Assembly: GCA_031279965.1 (NCBI GenBank)
Contig: JAITHM010000086.1
Coordinates: 1-15,329, forward strand
Origin: Spirochaetaceae bacterium
GTDB lineage: Bacteria > Spirochaetota > Spirochaetia > Treponematales > Breznakiellaceae
Length of the DNA stretch: 15,329 bases
Direction: 5' to 3'
This document shows, piece after piece, positions 7,019 through 14,774 of this stretch (position 1 is its first letter; each line of letters starts with the position of its first letter). The notes under the pieces are model-generated. The model did no database searches, was not told the origin of the DNA, and worked only from the letters and a program-made list of their open reading frames with translations. The translations under genes and the position numbers were made by a program.

Positions 7019-7771
7019 TTAGTTAAATTTCGCAATAGGAACGAAAGTACTCGCCTGCAATGCTGCGCCGCCTACAAGAGCACCATCGATGTTTTCTTTC
7101 GCCATCAATGCCGCAGCATTTTCCGGCTTGACCGAACCGCCATACTGAATAATCATTTTCTCCGCCGCGCCGGCACCGTAGAGATTACCCACGACCTTGC
7201 GCACGTACGCATGAATCGCGTCAGCATCTTCGGGTGTTGCCGTTTTACCCGTGCCAATTGCCCAAACAGGCTCATAAGCAATTACGATGCGGTTCAAATC
7301 GCCCGCAGTAACACCCTTAAGCCCTTCGACAGTCTGCCGTTCACACACAGCCTCGGCCTTGCCCGCCTCGCGTTCTTCAAGAAGCTCTCCCACACACAGA
7401 ATTACTTCAAAACCATGTTTAAGGGCAAGCAGAACTTTCTTGTTTATCAGCGCATCATCTTCCTTGTAGAGATGACGGCGCTCGCTGTGCCCTAGGATTA
7501 CCGTCTGAACACCAAGATCTTTCAGTTGCAGTACCGATACTTCGCCGGTGTGCGCCCCCTGTTCCTCGCAGGCGCAATCCTGTGCACCTAGTCTGATATT
7601 GGTTCCTTTTACAACCGCCGCCACACTTTCTAAAAGCGTAAACGAGGGAGCAATCAAATACGTATGCTTACCGTCTTTTAAACCGGCAACCAAGTCTTTT
7701 GCCAGCGCAACCGCTTCGGTGCGCGTTTTGTGCATCTTCCAATTTCCTGCGATGTAATAAGCTCGTGTCAT
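7019..7771 (-). CDS. tpiA: Triosephosphate isomerase
   Basis: This enzyme interconverts dihydroxyacetone phosphate and glyceraldehyde 3-phosphate in glycolysis, in the cytoplasm. All catalytic residues are in place in 250 residues, the usual length: K12 in AGNWKM, H95 in ILGHSERR, and E167 in AYEPVWAIGTGKT. The phosphate-gripping loop 6 follows E167, and the GGSVKPENA motif is at 211-219. GGAG at 7777-7780 (read on the minus strand) lies five bases before the ATG. It is 34 bp downstream of pgk and 12 bp upstream of the receptor gene, so the three are probably one transcript. It shows no unusual features. Confidence 0.98.
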   Translation of the reverse strand: MTRAYYIAGNWKMHKTRTEAVALAKDLVAGLKDGKHTYLIAPSFTLLESVAAVVKGTNIRLGAQDCACEEQGAHTGEVSVLQLKDLGVQTVILGHSERRHLYKEDDALINKKVLLALKHGFEVILCVGELLEEREAGKAEAVCERQTVEGLKGVTAGDLNRIVIAYEPVWAIGTGKTATPEDADAIHAYVRKVVGNLYGAGAAEKMIIQYGGSVKPENAAALMAKENIDGALVGGAALQASTFVPIAKFN

Positions 7772-7791
7772 TTTTTCTCCATAATTCTTTT

Positions 7792-7807
7792 AAAAATAGT
7801 GATTTTT
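7792..7807. other. AT-only inverted repeat at the pgk stop / tpiA leader
   Basis: AAAAAT (7792-7797) and ATTTTT (7802-7807) form a perfect six-base inverted repeat around AGTG and overlap the pgk stop codon. A stem made only of A-U pairs is weak, so it is unlikely to terminate transcription. It could slightly modulate translation or mRNA processing between pgk and tpiA, or have no role. Confidence 0.3.
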
Positions 7808-9071
7808 ACCCCTTGCACACTTCAATGCCGGGAAGTTTTTTGCCTTCAAGCAGTTCAAGCGATGCGCCGCCGCCAGTTGATACATGGCTCATTTTTTCTG
7901 CCAACTTAAACTTGTTCACCGCAGCAACTGAATCACCACCGCCGACAACGGTAATTACCCCGTTATCTGTTCGTGCCGCAATAATTTTCGCAAGTTCAGC
8001 GGTTCCTTTGCCAAACGCATCAAATTCAAAAACACCAACCGGCCCATTCCATACGATGGTTTTTGCCGCGGCAAGTACCGTTTCGTATTTTTTGATGGTC
8101 TTGGGGCCAACATCCATTCCCATCAGATTGTCGGGGACATCAACGCCGTCTACCGGCATTCCCTTTGCCGCCGCATCAAATGCCTCGGCGCACACATGAT
8201 CAAGGGGCAGAACAATTTCCGCACCCTTTGCCGCCGCATCGGCGAGTATCTTTTTCGCTGTATCAAGTTGATCATCTTCAACAAGTGATTTTCCAATTTT
8301 ATGTCCCTGTGCCTTAAGAAAGGTGAACGCCATTCCTCCGCCAATGATCAGCGTTTTGGCATTCTGTAAAAGACTGCCCAGCACGGCAATCTTCGACGAT
8401 ACCTTTGCTCCGCCAATAATTGCCGCAAGGGGCTTTACCGGATTTGTTACGATGGGTTCAAGATAGTTTACTTCTTTTTCCATCAAGAATCCGGCGACAG
8501 ACACCTTTACAAATTGCGCGATGCTTGCCGTCGAAGCGTGGTCGCGGTGGGCCGTCCCGAATGCATCGTTTACAAAAATTTCACCGTAACCGGCAAGCTC
8601 CCGGGCAAGCTTTTCCCGCGCCGCCGCATCTTTCGCCGTTTCCTCTTTATGGAAGCGGGTGTTTTCCAGCATGATCACCGTGCCCGCTGCCTGGCCTTCA
8701 ATAAATGTTTTTTTGCCAAAACATCCGTCTTCACCAGCAAAGACCACTGGTTTGCCGAGTTTTTTTGCCAAATAATCGGCAACAGGCCGCATTCTGCATT
8801 TGCCTTGAATAAAGGCCGCTTCGTCAAAACTCTGCCCGCTCTTTGCCGCCTTTTCCTGAGCTTTTGCCGCATCTTTCGCCGGGTCGCCCAGATGGCTTGC
8901 CAACGTCAGCGTCTTTGCGCCTTTTTCCAGAATATATGTTATTGTAGGAATCGCTGCGGTGATGCGTGTATCGTCCTGAACGATGCCCTCTTTCATCGGC
9001 ACATTAAAATCAACCCGCATGATAACGCTTTTTCCCTTAAAATCAACATCTTTAACGGTTTTTAACGCCAT
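7806..9071 (-). CDS. pgk: Phosphoglycerate kinase
   Basis: The cytoplasmic glycolytic enzyme that makes ATP and 3-phosphoglycerate from 1,3-bisphosphoglycerate and ADP. The N-terminal substrate-binding motif RVDFNVPM is at residues 19-26 and DDTRI at 33-37. GGAKVSSKIAVL, GPVGVFEFDAFGKGT and GGGDSVAAV mark the nucleotide-binding domain. At 421 residues it is longer than the roughly 390 of many bacteria, matching my recollection of about 420 in treponemes. The extra length includes a charged segment at about residues 63-92. The usual SHLGRP motif reads SHLGDP (residues 59-64), so the family arginine is an aspartate. AAGGAG at 9078-9083 lies six bases before the ATG. It is first in the pgk-tpiA-receptor unit and has its own promoter upstream. 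Confidence 0.97.
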   Translation of the reverse strand: MALKTVKDVDFKGKSVIMRVDFNVPMKEGIVQDDTRITAAIPTITYILEKGAKTLTLASHLGDPAKDAAKAQEKAAKSGQSFDEAAFIQGKCRMRPVADYLAKKLGKPVVFAGEDGCFGKKTFIEGQAAGTVIMLENTRFHKEETAKDAAAREKLARELAGYGEIFVNDAFGTAHRDHASTASIAQFVKVSVAGFLMEKEVNYLEPIVTNPVKPLAAIIGGAKVSSKIAVLGSLLQNAKTLIIGGGMAFTFLKAQGHKIGKSLVEDDQLDTAKKILADAAAKGAEIVLPLDHVCAEAFDAAAKGMPVDGVDVPDNLMGMDVGPKTIKKYETVLAAAKTIVWNGPVGVFEFDAFGKGTAELAKIIAARTDNGVITVVGGGDSVAAVNKFKLAEKMSHVSTGGGASLELLEGKKLPGIEVCKG

Positions 9072-9111
9072 AAATATCTCCTTACACTGTTTTTAATTTT
9101 TCTACTTTGCA

Positions 9112-9140
9112 AGTCTAAATAATCCATCTTCACCAGTCAA
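9112..9140 (-). promoter_or_regulatory. Sigma-70-type promoter for the pgk-tpiA-receptor unit
   Basis: Read on the minus strand, TTGACT (9135-9140) and TAGACT (9112-9117) are separated by exactly 17 bases, five of six and four of six matches to the housekeeping -35 and -10. Transcription would begin about 35 bases before the pgk start. This separates pgk from guaB, which ends 127 bp upstream on the same strand. Evidence is consensus matching only. Confidence 0.6.
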
Positions 9141-9198
9141 GGCCCTATTTCAGTGTTATTTTGCTGCACCCGCACTTTTTGACAGACCACAAACTCAC

Positions 9199-10638
9199 TT
9201 AAACACGGGTGTAATTGGGAGCTTCCTGGGTTATTTGAACATCATGGGCGTGGCTTTCCCGCAAGCCGGCGGCAGTAATGCGGGTAAATTTACGGTAGGC
9301 TTTAAGTTCGGCAATGGTTGTGCAGCCGCAGTATCCCATCCCTTTGCGCAAACCAGAAACAAGTTGATGCAAAAAAAAGCGAAGTTCACCTTTGAACGGC
9401 ACCCGGCCTTCAATGCCTTCCGGCGAGGGTTCTTCGTCCTTGCACAATTGATAGCGGTCGCCCGAGCCGTCTTTGATTGCTCCCAGACTGCCCATCCCCC
9501 TGTACTCTTTATAAATGCGCCCGTCAAAGATAATTTCGCGTCCTGGCGCTTCTTTTACACCGGCCAGCAGACTGCCAATCATCACTGCATCTGCTCCAGC
9601 CCCTATCGCTTTGGTAAGATCGCCTGAAAATTTGATGCCGCCGTCGGCTATTATGGGGATTTTTGCCGTCCGTGCTTCTTCTGCACAATCCCACACAGCG
9701 CTAAATTGAGGAACGCCTACACCGGCAACAATGCGTGTCGTGCAGATAGATCCCGGCCCCATCCCCACCTTGATGGCATCCGCTCCGGCATCGATAAGAC
9801 GGCGTGTTCCTTCCTTGGAAGCGACATTTCCCGCAACGACTGGTACATCAAACTTTTTTTTGATGCCGCGTACCGCATCGGCAACATTTTTGGTATCGCC
9901 ATGAGCCGTGTCAAGCACAACAAAATCTACGCGGGCATTGCTCAGCAGCGGAATCCGCATTTCGTAATCCTGCGGTGATATTGCCGCCCCAACAATAAGC
10001 CGGCCCGCAGAATCAGTGGCGGCATGGGGGTGAAGATCGTGTTTCTCCATGTCTTTTACGGTAATAAGGCCAGTAAGGCGGTTTTCACTGTCAACAACCG
10101 GAAGTTTTTCAATACGGTGCGCGTCGAATTTTTGCCGTGCGCTTGACGGCGAAGGGGCACCCTGTTCTGTTATGGGATTTTTTGTCATCACCTCTTTTAC
10201 AGGAAGATCGTCATCGGTGCAAAAACGCAGATCCCGGTTGGTGATAATGCCGGCAAGCCGCCCTGTTTTATCCAGCACCGGCATGCCCGATACTTCAAAC
10301 TTCGTCATCATTGCCTTGATTTCGCGCACCAGCATATCTTCCGCAACGGTAACCGGCGTCTCGATAACCCAGTTCAGGTAGCGTTTGACAACACTAATCT
10401 GCCGTGCCTGCTCTTCCGGTTTAAGATTACGGTGGATAACGCCCGCGCCGCCTTCAAGTGCAATGGCTATGGCAAGTTTATCCTCTGTTACCGTGTCCAT
10501 TGCGGCAGAAATAACAGGTATATTAAGTTTGATGCCGGCGCAGAGCGTCGTCTTAACCGCACAGTCACGGGGAAGAATTTCTGAATACCCTGGCGTTAAG
10601 AGTACATCATCATACGATAAAGCTTCTTTAAAAGTCAT
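9199..10638 (-). CDS. guaB: Inosine-5'-monophosphate dehydrogenase
   Basis: This enzyme oxidises IMP to XMP with NAD+, the committed step of guanine nucleotide synthesis, in the cytoplasm. Its 479 residues contain the split TIM barrel with a pair of CBS domains inserted at about 95-200. The catalytic cysteine is C299 in GMGPGSICTTR. ADGGIKFSGDLTKA (331-344) and YRGMGSLGA (379-387) bind the substrate phosphate. EGIEGRVPFKG (408-418) is in the mobile flap. The start at 10638 is forced by an in-frame TGA (10648-10650) four codons upstream with no other start codon between. No Shine-Dalgarno sequence precedes it, so initiation is probably weak or leader-dependent. It is divergent from flaB. Confidence 0.97.
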   Translation of the reverse strand: MTFKEALSYDDVLLTPGYSEILPRDCAVKTTLCAGIKLNIPVISAAMDTVTEDKLAIAIALEGGAGVIHRNLKPEEQARQISVVKRYLNWVIETPVTVAEDMLVREIKAMMTKFEVSGMPVLDKTGRLAGIITNRDLRFCTDDDLPVKEVMTKNPITEQGAPSPSSARQKFDAHRIEKLPVVDSENRLTGLITVKDMEKHDLHPHAATDSAGRLIVGAAISPQDYEMRIPLLSNARVDFVVLDTAHGDTKNVADAVRGIKKKFDVPVVAGNVASKEGTRRLIDAGADAIKVGMGPGSICTTRIVAGVGVPQFSAVWDCAEEARTAKIPIIADGGIKFSGDLTKAIGAGADAVMIGSLLAGVKEAPGREIIFDGRIYKEYRGMGSLGAIKDGSGDRYQLCKDEEPSPEGIEGRVPFKGELRFFLHQLVSGLRKGMGYCGCTTIAELKAYRKFTRITAAGLRESHAHDVQITQEAPNYTRV

Positions 10639-10688
10639 ACGATGAGTAAATCATATCTCTAAAATCGTCTCCTGTCCACAGGCTCAGG

Positions 10689-10694
10689 TGTCAA
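10689..10694 (-). promoter_or_regulatory. Possible -35 element of the guaB promoter
   Basis: On the minus strand TTGACA, a perfect housekeeping -35, lies 50 bases before the guaB start. No good -10 stands 16-18 bases further on; the nearest AT-rich stretch (ATTTTAGA) is about 21-22 bases away. The promoter assignment is therefore incomplete. Confidence 0.3.
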
Positions 10695-10765
10695 GCAATT
10701 CCAAAAAGGCAAAGTTCCGCATCCTTCAGCCGCAGATGATGAGGAATTTCAGGCTCGATTTGCCG

Positions 10766-10777
10766 TTATCTTGATAA
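10766..10777. promoter_or_regulatory. Short palindrome TTATC-TT-GATAA between guaB and flaB
   Basis: A perfect five-base inverted repeat with a two-base centre lies 16 bases upstream of the flaB -35. Its position and symmetry suit a dimeric DNA-binding protein, but a match of this size is not rare by chance. Confidence 0.25.
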
Positions 10778-10793
10778 TATTTGAAAAAAATGC

Positions 10794-10820
10794 TAAAGCT
10801 CCTTGAGGGTAAACCGATAT
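10794..10820 (+). promoter_or_regulatory. Sigma-28 (FliA-type) promoter of flaB
   Basis: TAAA (10794-10797) and ACCGATAT (10813-10820) are separated by exactly 15 bases, closely matching the flagellar sigma-28 consensus TAAA-N15-GCCGATAA. Transcription would start near 10827, giving a leader of about 74 bases. This is the class of promoter known to drive late flagellar genes including flagellins. Confidence 0.85.
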
Positions 10821-10829
10821 TCAAAATGT

Positions 10830-10897
10830 AAGGCAAGGGATGGCCTTGGAGGGACCGTGACGCGGCGGTCGCCAGAAGTTTCCTGAATTGGGAGGAT
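10830..10897 (+). promoter_or_regulatory. Structured flaB leader with GGA motifs
   Basis: Two short hairpins precede the flaB ribosome site: AAGGC/GCCTT (10830-10834 and 10843-10847) and GACCG/CGGTC (10853-10857 and 10866-10870), each with an eight-base loop. The first loop presents AGGGATG. GGA also occurs at 10848-10850 and 10852-10854, and in the strong ribosome site GGGAGGAT (10890-10897), five bases before the start. GGA in a hairpin loop plus GGA at the ribosome site is the pattern recognised by CsrA-type regulators. CsrA is known to repress flagellin translation in Borrelia and Bacillus. Its action here is inferred. Confidence 0.4.
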
Positions 10898-10900
10898 AAT

Positions 10901-11761
10901 ATGATAATTAATCACAATCTGAGCGCGATGTTCGCGGACAGATCGCTTAAGGTCACGCAAAATGAACTTAACAGGAATTCGGAACGCTTATCAAGCGGGC
11001 TAAGGATCAACAGGGCAGGCGATGATGCATCGGGTCTTGCTGTTTCTGAAAAGATGCGCAGCCAGATTCGTGGTCTTAACAAGGCTTCGGAAAACGCACT
11101 TAACGACATATCCTTTATTCAAACGACAGAAGGTTATTTGCAAGAGATGCAGGATATCATGCAGCGTATCCGTGAGCTTGCGGTACAGTCGTCCAACGGT
11201 ATCTATTCCGAAGAAGATCGTATGCAGATTCAGGTTGAAGTTTCTCAGCTTGTTGATGAGGTTGACCGTATTGCTTCGCATGCCCAGTTTAACGGCATGA
11301 ACCTGCTCACCGGACGTTTCGCCCGTGAAAGTGGACAAAATACGGTTACTGCTTCGATGTGGTTCCATATCGGCGCGAACATTGACCAGCGTGAACGCGC
11401 CTATATCGGCACGATGTCGGCCAAAGCGTTGGGGATTCGTGATGTTGGTGATGATTCAATACTCACTCTAGAAACTGCCGCTGATGCAAACCGCGCCATC
11501 GGTACCGTGGATGAGGCGTTGAAGATCATCAGCAAACAGCGTGCCGATCTTGGTGCATACCAGAACCGTCTTGAGCATGCGATTCGCGGCCTTGATGTTG
11601 GTGCAGAGAACCTGCAAGCGGCCGAATCCCGCATCCGTGATACAGACATGGCCCACGAGATGGTGTCGTATACAACGCATCAAATTTTAAGCCAGTCGGG
11701 AACGGCAATGCTCGCTCAAGCCAATCAGCGCGCCCAAACGGTATTGCAGCTCCTTCAGTAA
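10901..11761 (+). CDS. flaB: Periplasmic flagellin FlaB (filament core protein)
   Basis: A core subunit of the spirochaete periplasmic flagellar filament, exported by the flagellar type III system and therefore without a signal peptide. The 286 residues match treponeme FlaB length. The conserved N-terminal D0/D1 helices are at 1-140 (MIINHNLSAM, ERLSSGLRINRAGDDASGLAVSEKM by residues) and the C-terminal helices at about 200-286, ending SQSGTAMLAQANQRAQTVLQLLQ by residues. There is almost no variable D2/D3 domain, as usual in spirochaetes. The sigma-28 promoter and a strong ribosome site lie upstream. Spirochaetes often carry several flaB paralogues, and which one this is cannot be told. It stands alone, with guaB divergent and a peptidase gene convergent 7 bp downstream. 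Confidence 0.98.
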   Translation: MIINHNLSAMFADRSLKVTQNELNRNSERLSSGLRINRAGDDASGLAVSEKMRSQIRGLNKASENALNDISFIQTTEGYLQEMQDIMQRIRELAVQSSNGIYSEEDRMQIQVEVSQLVDEVDRIASHAQFNGMNLLTGRFARESGQNTVTASMWFHIGANIDQRERAYIGTMSAKALGIRDVGDDSILTLETAADANRAIGTVDEALKIISKQRADLGAYQNRLEHAIRGLDVGAENLQAAESRIRDTDMAHEMVSYTTHQILSQSGTAMLAQANQRAQTVLQLLQ

Positions 11762-11768
11762 ACGCATT

Positions 11769-14723
11769 TTAGCCGCCCAGCCTTTGAACGCCGGTATTCC
11801 AGGTGTTCGCAAGGCTTTCGGCGGCGCGTTCGCCGGTAATGACAATCCGGCGCGGCGCAGGTGTATCTCGCAGAAGAGATGCCGCCGCTTCAGCAAGATC
11901 TTGAGCAGACAGGGTAAGCAGGCAGGCAAGGCGTTCTTCGCGCATACGGCTGGTTACGCCAGAAAGAAAACGCACAAAATCCGCGGCTCCTTTCTGGGCG
12001 TTGGTGGATGGATGCTTAATTTTTGCATACGTTCCGATAATTACTTTTTCCAGCGTTTCCTGTGACGGCGGGCGAATTTCACCCAATAGACGCGGAAAAA
12101 GTTCCAGTGACGCCGCTGGTTTCGGGTCGCGGAATGTTGAAAAGTACCAGCAGCCGGAAAGCGAATCCATGTCGGTACGCGCTCCATACGCGCCGCCCTT
12201 CATTCGTATGGTTTCCCACAACAAACCCGTGGAAAGATCGTGTGCCAGAGCAAGTTGATGGAGAGAAGCTCTGCTGGAAAAAGGTAGTCCAGAAAAATTC
12301 ATTGCGGCAAAACCAATCTGAAGTGACGGTTCGGAAAAAATTTCATCGTGCGAAGCACAAAGTGCCGCATCCACTTTTGCACCGGATTTTTGAGCGGCGG
12401 GTTTTTGGCGGGCAAATGGCGCAGACAGCGTCTCCAACGTTTTAAGCGCCGCTTTTTCCGCTTCGCCGGTAAGATGAACAATAAAACGCCCTTTAAGAAG
12501 TTTGTCCCTTAATGTGCTGAGCGTCCCTGCAATTTCCGCCGCACGTTCCCGGGACAAGCCGCCTGCAAAGATAAATTGCGTAAGCCCCGACATAAGCTCT
12601 ATCTTTTTCCTGGCTTCGTTAAACGAGCTTGTCGCGCGAATAGCCGCATAGCTTGAGCCATGAGGAGCCAGTGACGCGCGGGCATCATTTCTAAATTCAA
12701 CAAAAAGATCCCCTAAGCGGCGCGTATCAGAAAAGTCAGCCTCGCGAATAATACGCAAGGTGAGGGCCAGTGACTCATCAAATTTTTCATCAAGACATTT
12801 AAAGCGAAAGAACACCCAATCCCGCCCGGCAATATCTTCATCCGCAAAAATCCCGCCTGCCGTACTGGAGCCAATACGATTGATGATCGCTGGAGACGCG
12901 CTCAAATCACCGGTCGTCCGCGCCAGCAGGCTGGAGACCTCTGCATAATCCATGCCGGGAAGTCCCAGAGCTGTTATTACATGGCAGAAAAGCGGCAGGT
13001 AAAGGTATTCTTCCCCGGTCAGCGAGAGCGTTTCAAAAGCAAGATTGCAGTAACAAATACCGTTTGTCCAGAGTTTCGTGCTGATGACAGGAATGCCGTC
13101 CGTCATAATTATCTGACGTGGTACCGTCTCGATGTCACCGGAAAGATTCGTCACACTGATATGCGGGATCGCCGCACATGCCTCTGGTGAGTCTTCGGCA
13201 CTCTGTATTTGTTCAAGCTCTTTATTTTTGGTTTTTAATTCCTCAAGCTGCCCGCTAGAAAGCGATGCGGCAAAATCAGCAAGTTTGTGTGCGCGCCGGG
13301 CTTCTTGCTTTTCAAGAAAGTTTTCGCGGGGAATTACTGAAACAAGAGCGCGATGCGGGTTTGAAAGGAGCCGTTCGTCAAGCAATTCTTCAAAAAACCG
13401 CTTGTTGCCGGCAAGCCGCCGCTTAAGTTCTTCAAACGGATGCTGAAAGACCATCGATTCCCACGGCTTGTGTCCGTAAAACCAGCCACGAAGCGCACGG
13501 CTCATCAGCACAAGCGACCAGGGGCCGCCCGCCCGGCGGACTTCTCGATGGGAAAATTCCAGTGCAAGCAGCGCCGCATCAATTTCTTCACGGGGAATAC
13601 CCTGGTGAACAAGGCGATGCAGTTCGCCAAGAATGAGTTCTTCGATCGCTTCCGGCGCTGTTTCCCGCGCAACACCCCGCAGTCCGGCTGCCCAGATCGG
13701 CTCTCTAATGTCCGCTTCAAATCCGCTCACGGAGGCAAGGTCTTCACCAAGAGGCGATTCAACCAGTGCACGGAGGAGTGGCGAGCCATCATGCCCAAGG
13801 AGCGCTTCGGTCAATGCAAGCATGTCAATATGCGAAGGATCCTCTACGTCGTCTGTCTTGCCGCAAAGCCATGCCAGAAAAACCGTCGCCGTGGTTTCTA
13901 TCCCTGCCGGAGCATCTACGCGGTACGATTTGGGGGAGTTCCAGCGAAGGACACGGGGTATTTCATCAGCGCGGCAGCCTGGTTCAAGGCCGTCAAAAAA
14001 ATGTTCGTTCAGGAAAGCGAGTTGTTTTTCAGTACTGATATTGCCGGCTAGAAAAACCCGGCAATTGCGCGGCGCATACCGTTCAGCATGAAATGCGCGA
14101 AATTGCTCATAGCTTAACACGGGAATATCTTCCGGGTCGCCTCCTGAATCGAAAGCATAAACTGTACCGGGCAGCACCGAAGACAGTGCCCAGTTTTGCG
14201 CATATTCATCAAACGATGAATATGCGCCCTTCATCTCGTTATACACAACGCCGGTAATATGGAATGTGCCGGAATCGTCTATTTCAAACCGCCGCCCTTC
14301 CTGAAGGAAAGTCCATTCTTCCAGCTTAGGATGAAAAACCGCATCACCATAAACTGCCATAAGATTAAAGTAATCTGCTTCGTTAACAGAACTTGCCGGG
14401 TAGATCGTCTTGTCGGGGCATGTCCAGGCGTTCAAATATGTTTGCAGACTTCCCTGGGCAAGCCTTATAAATGGATCTTTAAGCTGATAACGGGCTGAAC
14501 CGCAAAGCACACTGTGTTCAAGAATATGTGCAACTCCTGTTGAGTTGGCAATTGCCGTTGCAAACGCAAAGGCAAAGAGATTTTCATCATCATTATTATG
14601 AACATGAAACACTTCAGCGCCACACCGGCAATGCCTGGCATGAATTCCACGCGCATCAAATTCGGGTAACTCAACAATATCAAGAATTTCAAAATTTGAG
14701 ATTTTATCACCTGCATAAATCAT
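11769..14723 (-). CDS. M16C-family zinc metallopeptidase (presequence-protease-like)
   Basis: A large insulinase-family protease of 984 residues, the full length of the PreP-type M16C group, which degrades short peptides inside a closed two-lobed chamber. The inverted zinc motif HILEH is at residues 66-70. The third ligand is probably E163 in GVVYNEMKGAYSS. YLNAWTCPDKTIYP (97-110) is also characteristic. The second half (about 500-984) is the non-catalytic lobe, with the MKGGAYGARTDMD segment near 860. No signal peptide is seen, so a cytoplasmic role is likely. The start at 14723 is fixed by an upstream in-frame TAG (14741-14743). It lacks its own ribosome site but lies five bases after a six-codon leader ORF that has one. 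It converges on flaB with 7 bp between stops. Confidence 0.93.
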   Translation of the reverse strand: MIYAGDKISNFEILDIVELPEFDARGIHARHCRCGAEVFHVHNNDDENLFAFAFATAIANSTGVAHILEHSVLCGSARYQLKDPFIRLAQGSLQTYLNAWTCPDKTIYPASSVNEADYFNLMAVYGDAVFHPKLEEWTFLQEGRRFEIDDSGTFHITGVVYNEMKGAYSSFDEYAQNWALSSVLPGTVYAFDSGGDPEDIPVLSYEQFRAFHAERYAPRNCRVFLAGNISTEKQLAFLNEHFFDGLEPGCRADEIPRVLRWNSPKSYRVDAPAGIETTATVFLAWLCGKTDDVEDPSHIDMLALTEALLGHDGSPLLRALVESPLGEDLASVSGFEADIREPIWAAGLRGVARETAPEAIEELILGELHRLVHQGIPREEIDAALLALEFSHREVRRAGGPWSLVLMSRALRGWFYGHKPWESMVFQHPFEELKRRLAGNKRFFEELLDERLLSNPHRALVSVIPRENFLEKQEARRAHKLADFAASLSSGQLEELKTKNKELEQIQSAEDSPEACAAIPHISVTNLSGDIETVPRQIIMTDGIPVISTKLWTNGICYCNLAFETLSLTGEEYLYLPLFCHVITALGLPGMDYAEVSSLLARTTGDLSASPAIINRIGSSTAGGIFADEDIAGRDWVFFRFKCLDEKFDESLALTLRIIREADFSDTRRLGDLFVEFRNDARASLAPHGSSYAAIRATSSFNEARKKIELMSGLTQFIFAGGLSRERAAEIAGTLSTLRDKLLKGRFIVHLTGEAEKAALKTLETLSAPFARQKPAAQKSGAKVDAALCASHDEIFSEPSLQIGFAAMNFSGLPFSSRASLHQLALAHDLSTGLLWETIRMKGGAYGARTDMDSLSGCWYFSTFRDPKPAASLELFPRLLGEIRPPSQETLEKVIIGTYAKIKHPSTNAQKGAADFVRFLSGVTSRMREERLACLLTLSAQDLAEAAASLLRDTPAPRRIVITGERAAESLANTWNTGVQRLGG

Positions 14724-14728
14724 GCAAT

Positions 14729-14749
14729 CTATCGTATACTATCTTTCAT
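14729..14749 (-). CDS. Six-codon leader ORF (MKDSIR) before the M16C peptidase
   Basis: ATG at 14749 is followed by five codons and TAG, giving MKDSIR. It has the best ribosome site in the region, AAGGAG at 14759-14764, nine bases upstream. Its stop is five bases before the peptidase start, which has no ribosome site of its own. The arrangement fits translation of the leader followed by reinitiation at the peptidase. Alternatively, ribosomes bind here and start directly at 14723. The peptide itself has no recognisable attenuation motif. Confidence 0.4.
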   Translation of the reverse strand: MKDSIR

Positions 14750-14774
14750 AAAAGTGCACTCCTTGTGATAACAT

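Noticed and set aside
9164..9211. Inverted arms CACCCG/CGGGTG after guaB as a guaB terminator
   Set aside because: The arms are more than 30 bases apart, short, and not followed by a T run on the guaB strand.
11818..11834. GC-rich hairpin CGGCG/CGCCG downstream of flaB as a terminator
   Set aside because: It lies within the peptidase coding region and is not followed by a run of T, so it does not meet the intrinsic terminator pattern.
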